From the NCBI GenBank assembly GCA_021205485.1, contig JAJPXK010000094.1, forward strand, positions 1,043 through 21,096: a DNA stretch of 20,054 nucleotides. Reading direction: 5' to 3'. Every line of letters starts with the position of its first letter. Positions within the stretch are counted from its first letter, which is position 1. Below are positions 19,420 through 20,054 of this stretch, piece by piece. The notes under the pieces are model-generated. The model had not been told where the DNA came from and did no database searches. It saw nothing but the letters and a program-made list of their open reading frames with translations. The position numbers and the translations under genes are program-made. Source of the stretch: Clostridia bacterium (GTDB lineage Bacteria; Bacillota; Clostridia; Christensenellales; Borkfalkiaceae).

Positions 19420-20054
19420 AACGCCTTCATGGCGGCTATAGCCGCAGCCATGTCCTCCGCGCCGAACAGGGCCGAACCTGCGACAAGCACATTGGCCCCC
19501 GCCGCCGTCACCAGGGGGGCGGTTTTTAAGGATATCCCGCCGTCTACCTCTATATCCAGATCGGGCTTGCCTATCTTTGCGGCTTGTTCGCGTATGGCCG
19601 TAATTTTAGGCAGCACTCCCTCTATAAATTTCTGCCCGCCGTACCCGGGGAACACGCTCATAACCAGCACCATGTCGCATAAATCAAGCACGGGGAAAAG
19701 CTTTTCTTCCGACACGTCGGGGTTTATCACCGCCCCGCATTTTACGCCGTAAGACTTGATTAACCCTAAAGTATCCCTTAAATAATCGGGGGAAATCTTT
19801 TCGCATGCCTCAACGTGCACGGTGATGATATCCGCCCCCGCGTCGGCGAAAAACTTGATCTGCGTCTGAGGATGCTCTATCATAAGGTGTACGTCCAGAG
19901 GCAGTTTTGTTACGGGGCGTAAATTTTTTACCATCTGCCCGCCGAAGGTGATAGGCCCTACAAACGAGCCGTCCATTACGTCGCAGTGGATATAATCTGC
20001 CCCGCTTAGCTCACATTTTTTTACGGCTTCGCCCATGCGGGAAAAGTAGGCCGA
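19416..20054 (-). CDS. rpe: Ribulose-phosphate 3-epimerase, 5' end outside window
   Basis: The enzyme interconverts ribulose 5-phosphate and xylulose 5-phosphate in the pentose phosphate pathway. The frame stays open to the window edge. Residues SAYFSR precede the first internal Met (20036), and the family start (about MIKIAPSILSA) lies just beyond, so fewer than about 12 residues are missing and 20036 is not the true start. Signatures are YIHCDVMDGSFV (metal and catalytic His/Asp), PLDVHLMIEHP, MSVFPGYGGQKF, and IEVDGGISLKT with the second catalytic Asp, then the phosphate-binding VAGSALFG. It overlaps thiN by four bases and heads the visible rpe-thiN-spoVM run; in Bacillus, rsgA lies immediately upstream. 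Confidence 0.95.
   Translation of the reverse strand, partial: SAYFSRMGEAVKKCELSGADYIHCDVMDGSFVGPITFGGQMVKNLRPVTKLPLDVHLMIEHPQTQIKFFADAGADIITVHVEACEKISPDYLRDTLGLIKSYGVKCGAVINPDVSEEKLFPVLDLCDMVLVMSVFPGYGGQKFIEGVLPKITAIREQAAKIGKPDLDIEVDGGISLKTAPLVTAAGANVLVAGSALFGAEDMAAAIAAMKAL

Overview
The window looks like chromosome from a Gram-positive, endospore-forming Bacillota lineage, probably an anaerobic, gut-type member of Clostridia. The support is a spoVM homologue in the order rpe-thiN-spoVM, strong sigma-A type promoters with GGAGG-type ribosome binding sites, LemA with a DUF2207 protein, CmpB-like and DUF1292-like proteins, and AT-rich intergenic DNA full of hairpins. I cannot assign a genus. 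There is no rRNA, tRNA, CRISPR array, complete insertion sequence or phage module.

Layout. 1-1183: glycerol kinase on the minus strand, cut off at the window edge, with an exact consensus promoter. 1465-2178: CmpB-like membrane protein. 2260-4224 (plus): a MerR regulator of the AdhR/NmlR type with Cys52 and a textbook 19-bp-spacer promoter, an aldo/keto reductase (AKR), and a sugar O-acetyltransferase broken by a one-base deletion. 4303-6561 (minus): a DUF4375-like protein, a family 4 glycoside hydrolase with the CHEV motif of alpha-galacturonidases, and a DUF1292-like small protein. 6720-7580 (plus): a second, paralogous AKR. 7581-8288: no gene, but a patchwork of dispersed repeats, short tandem units and palindromes. 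8289-11870 (minus): a membrane-anchored protein of unknown function behind a structured leader RNA, a second DUF1292-like protein, a DUF2207 membrane protein and lemA. 12007-14994: two PLP enzymes of sulfur amino-acid metabolism (transsulfuration family and MalY/PatB family), divergent from an Rrf2-type regulator. 14996-15461 (minus): a LysR DNA-binding fragment and a small four-cysteine protein. 15594-17669 (minus): a HAD hydrolase and an iron-dependent alcohol dehydrogenase, each in its own unit. 17786-20054 (minus): rpe-thiN-spoVM followed by an M19 dipeptidase.

Themes. Several genes handle aldehydes, alcohols and sugars (two AKRs under what look like MerR-type promoters, the Fe-ADH, GlpK, the GH4 enzyme). 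The metB-like/malY-like pair and the divergent Rrf2 regulator form a plausible cysteine/methionine module.

The most unusual signal is the 5' leader at 8733-8880 on the minus strand. A clear promoter would start transcription at the foot of an 81-nt perfect-armed hairpin. That hairpin is followed by mutually exclusive antiterminator and terminator helices, and its bulge carries a third copy of the switching sequence. It has the layout of an attenuator or riboswitch, and I do not recognise the class.
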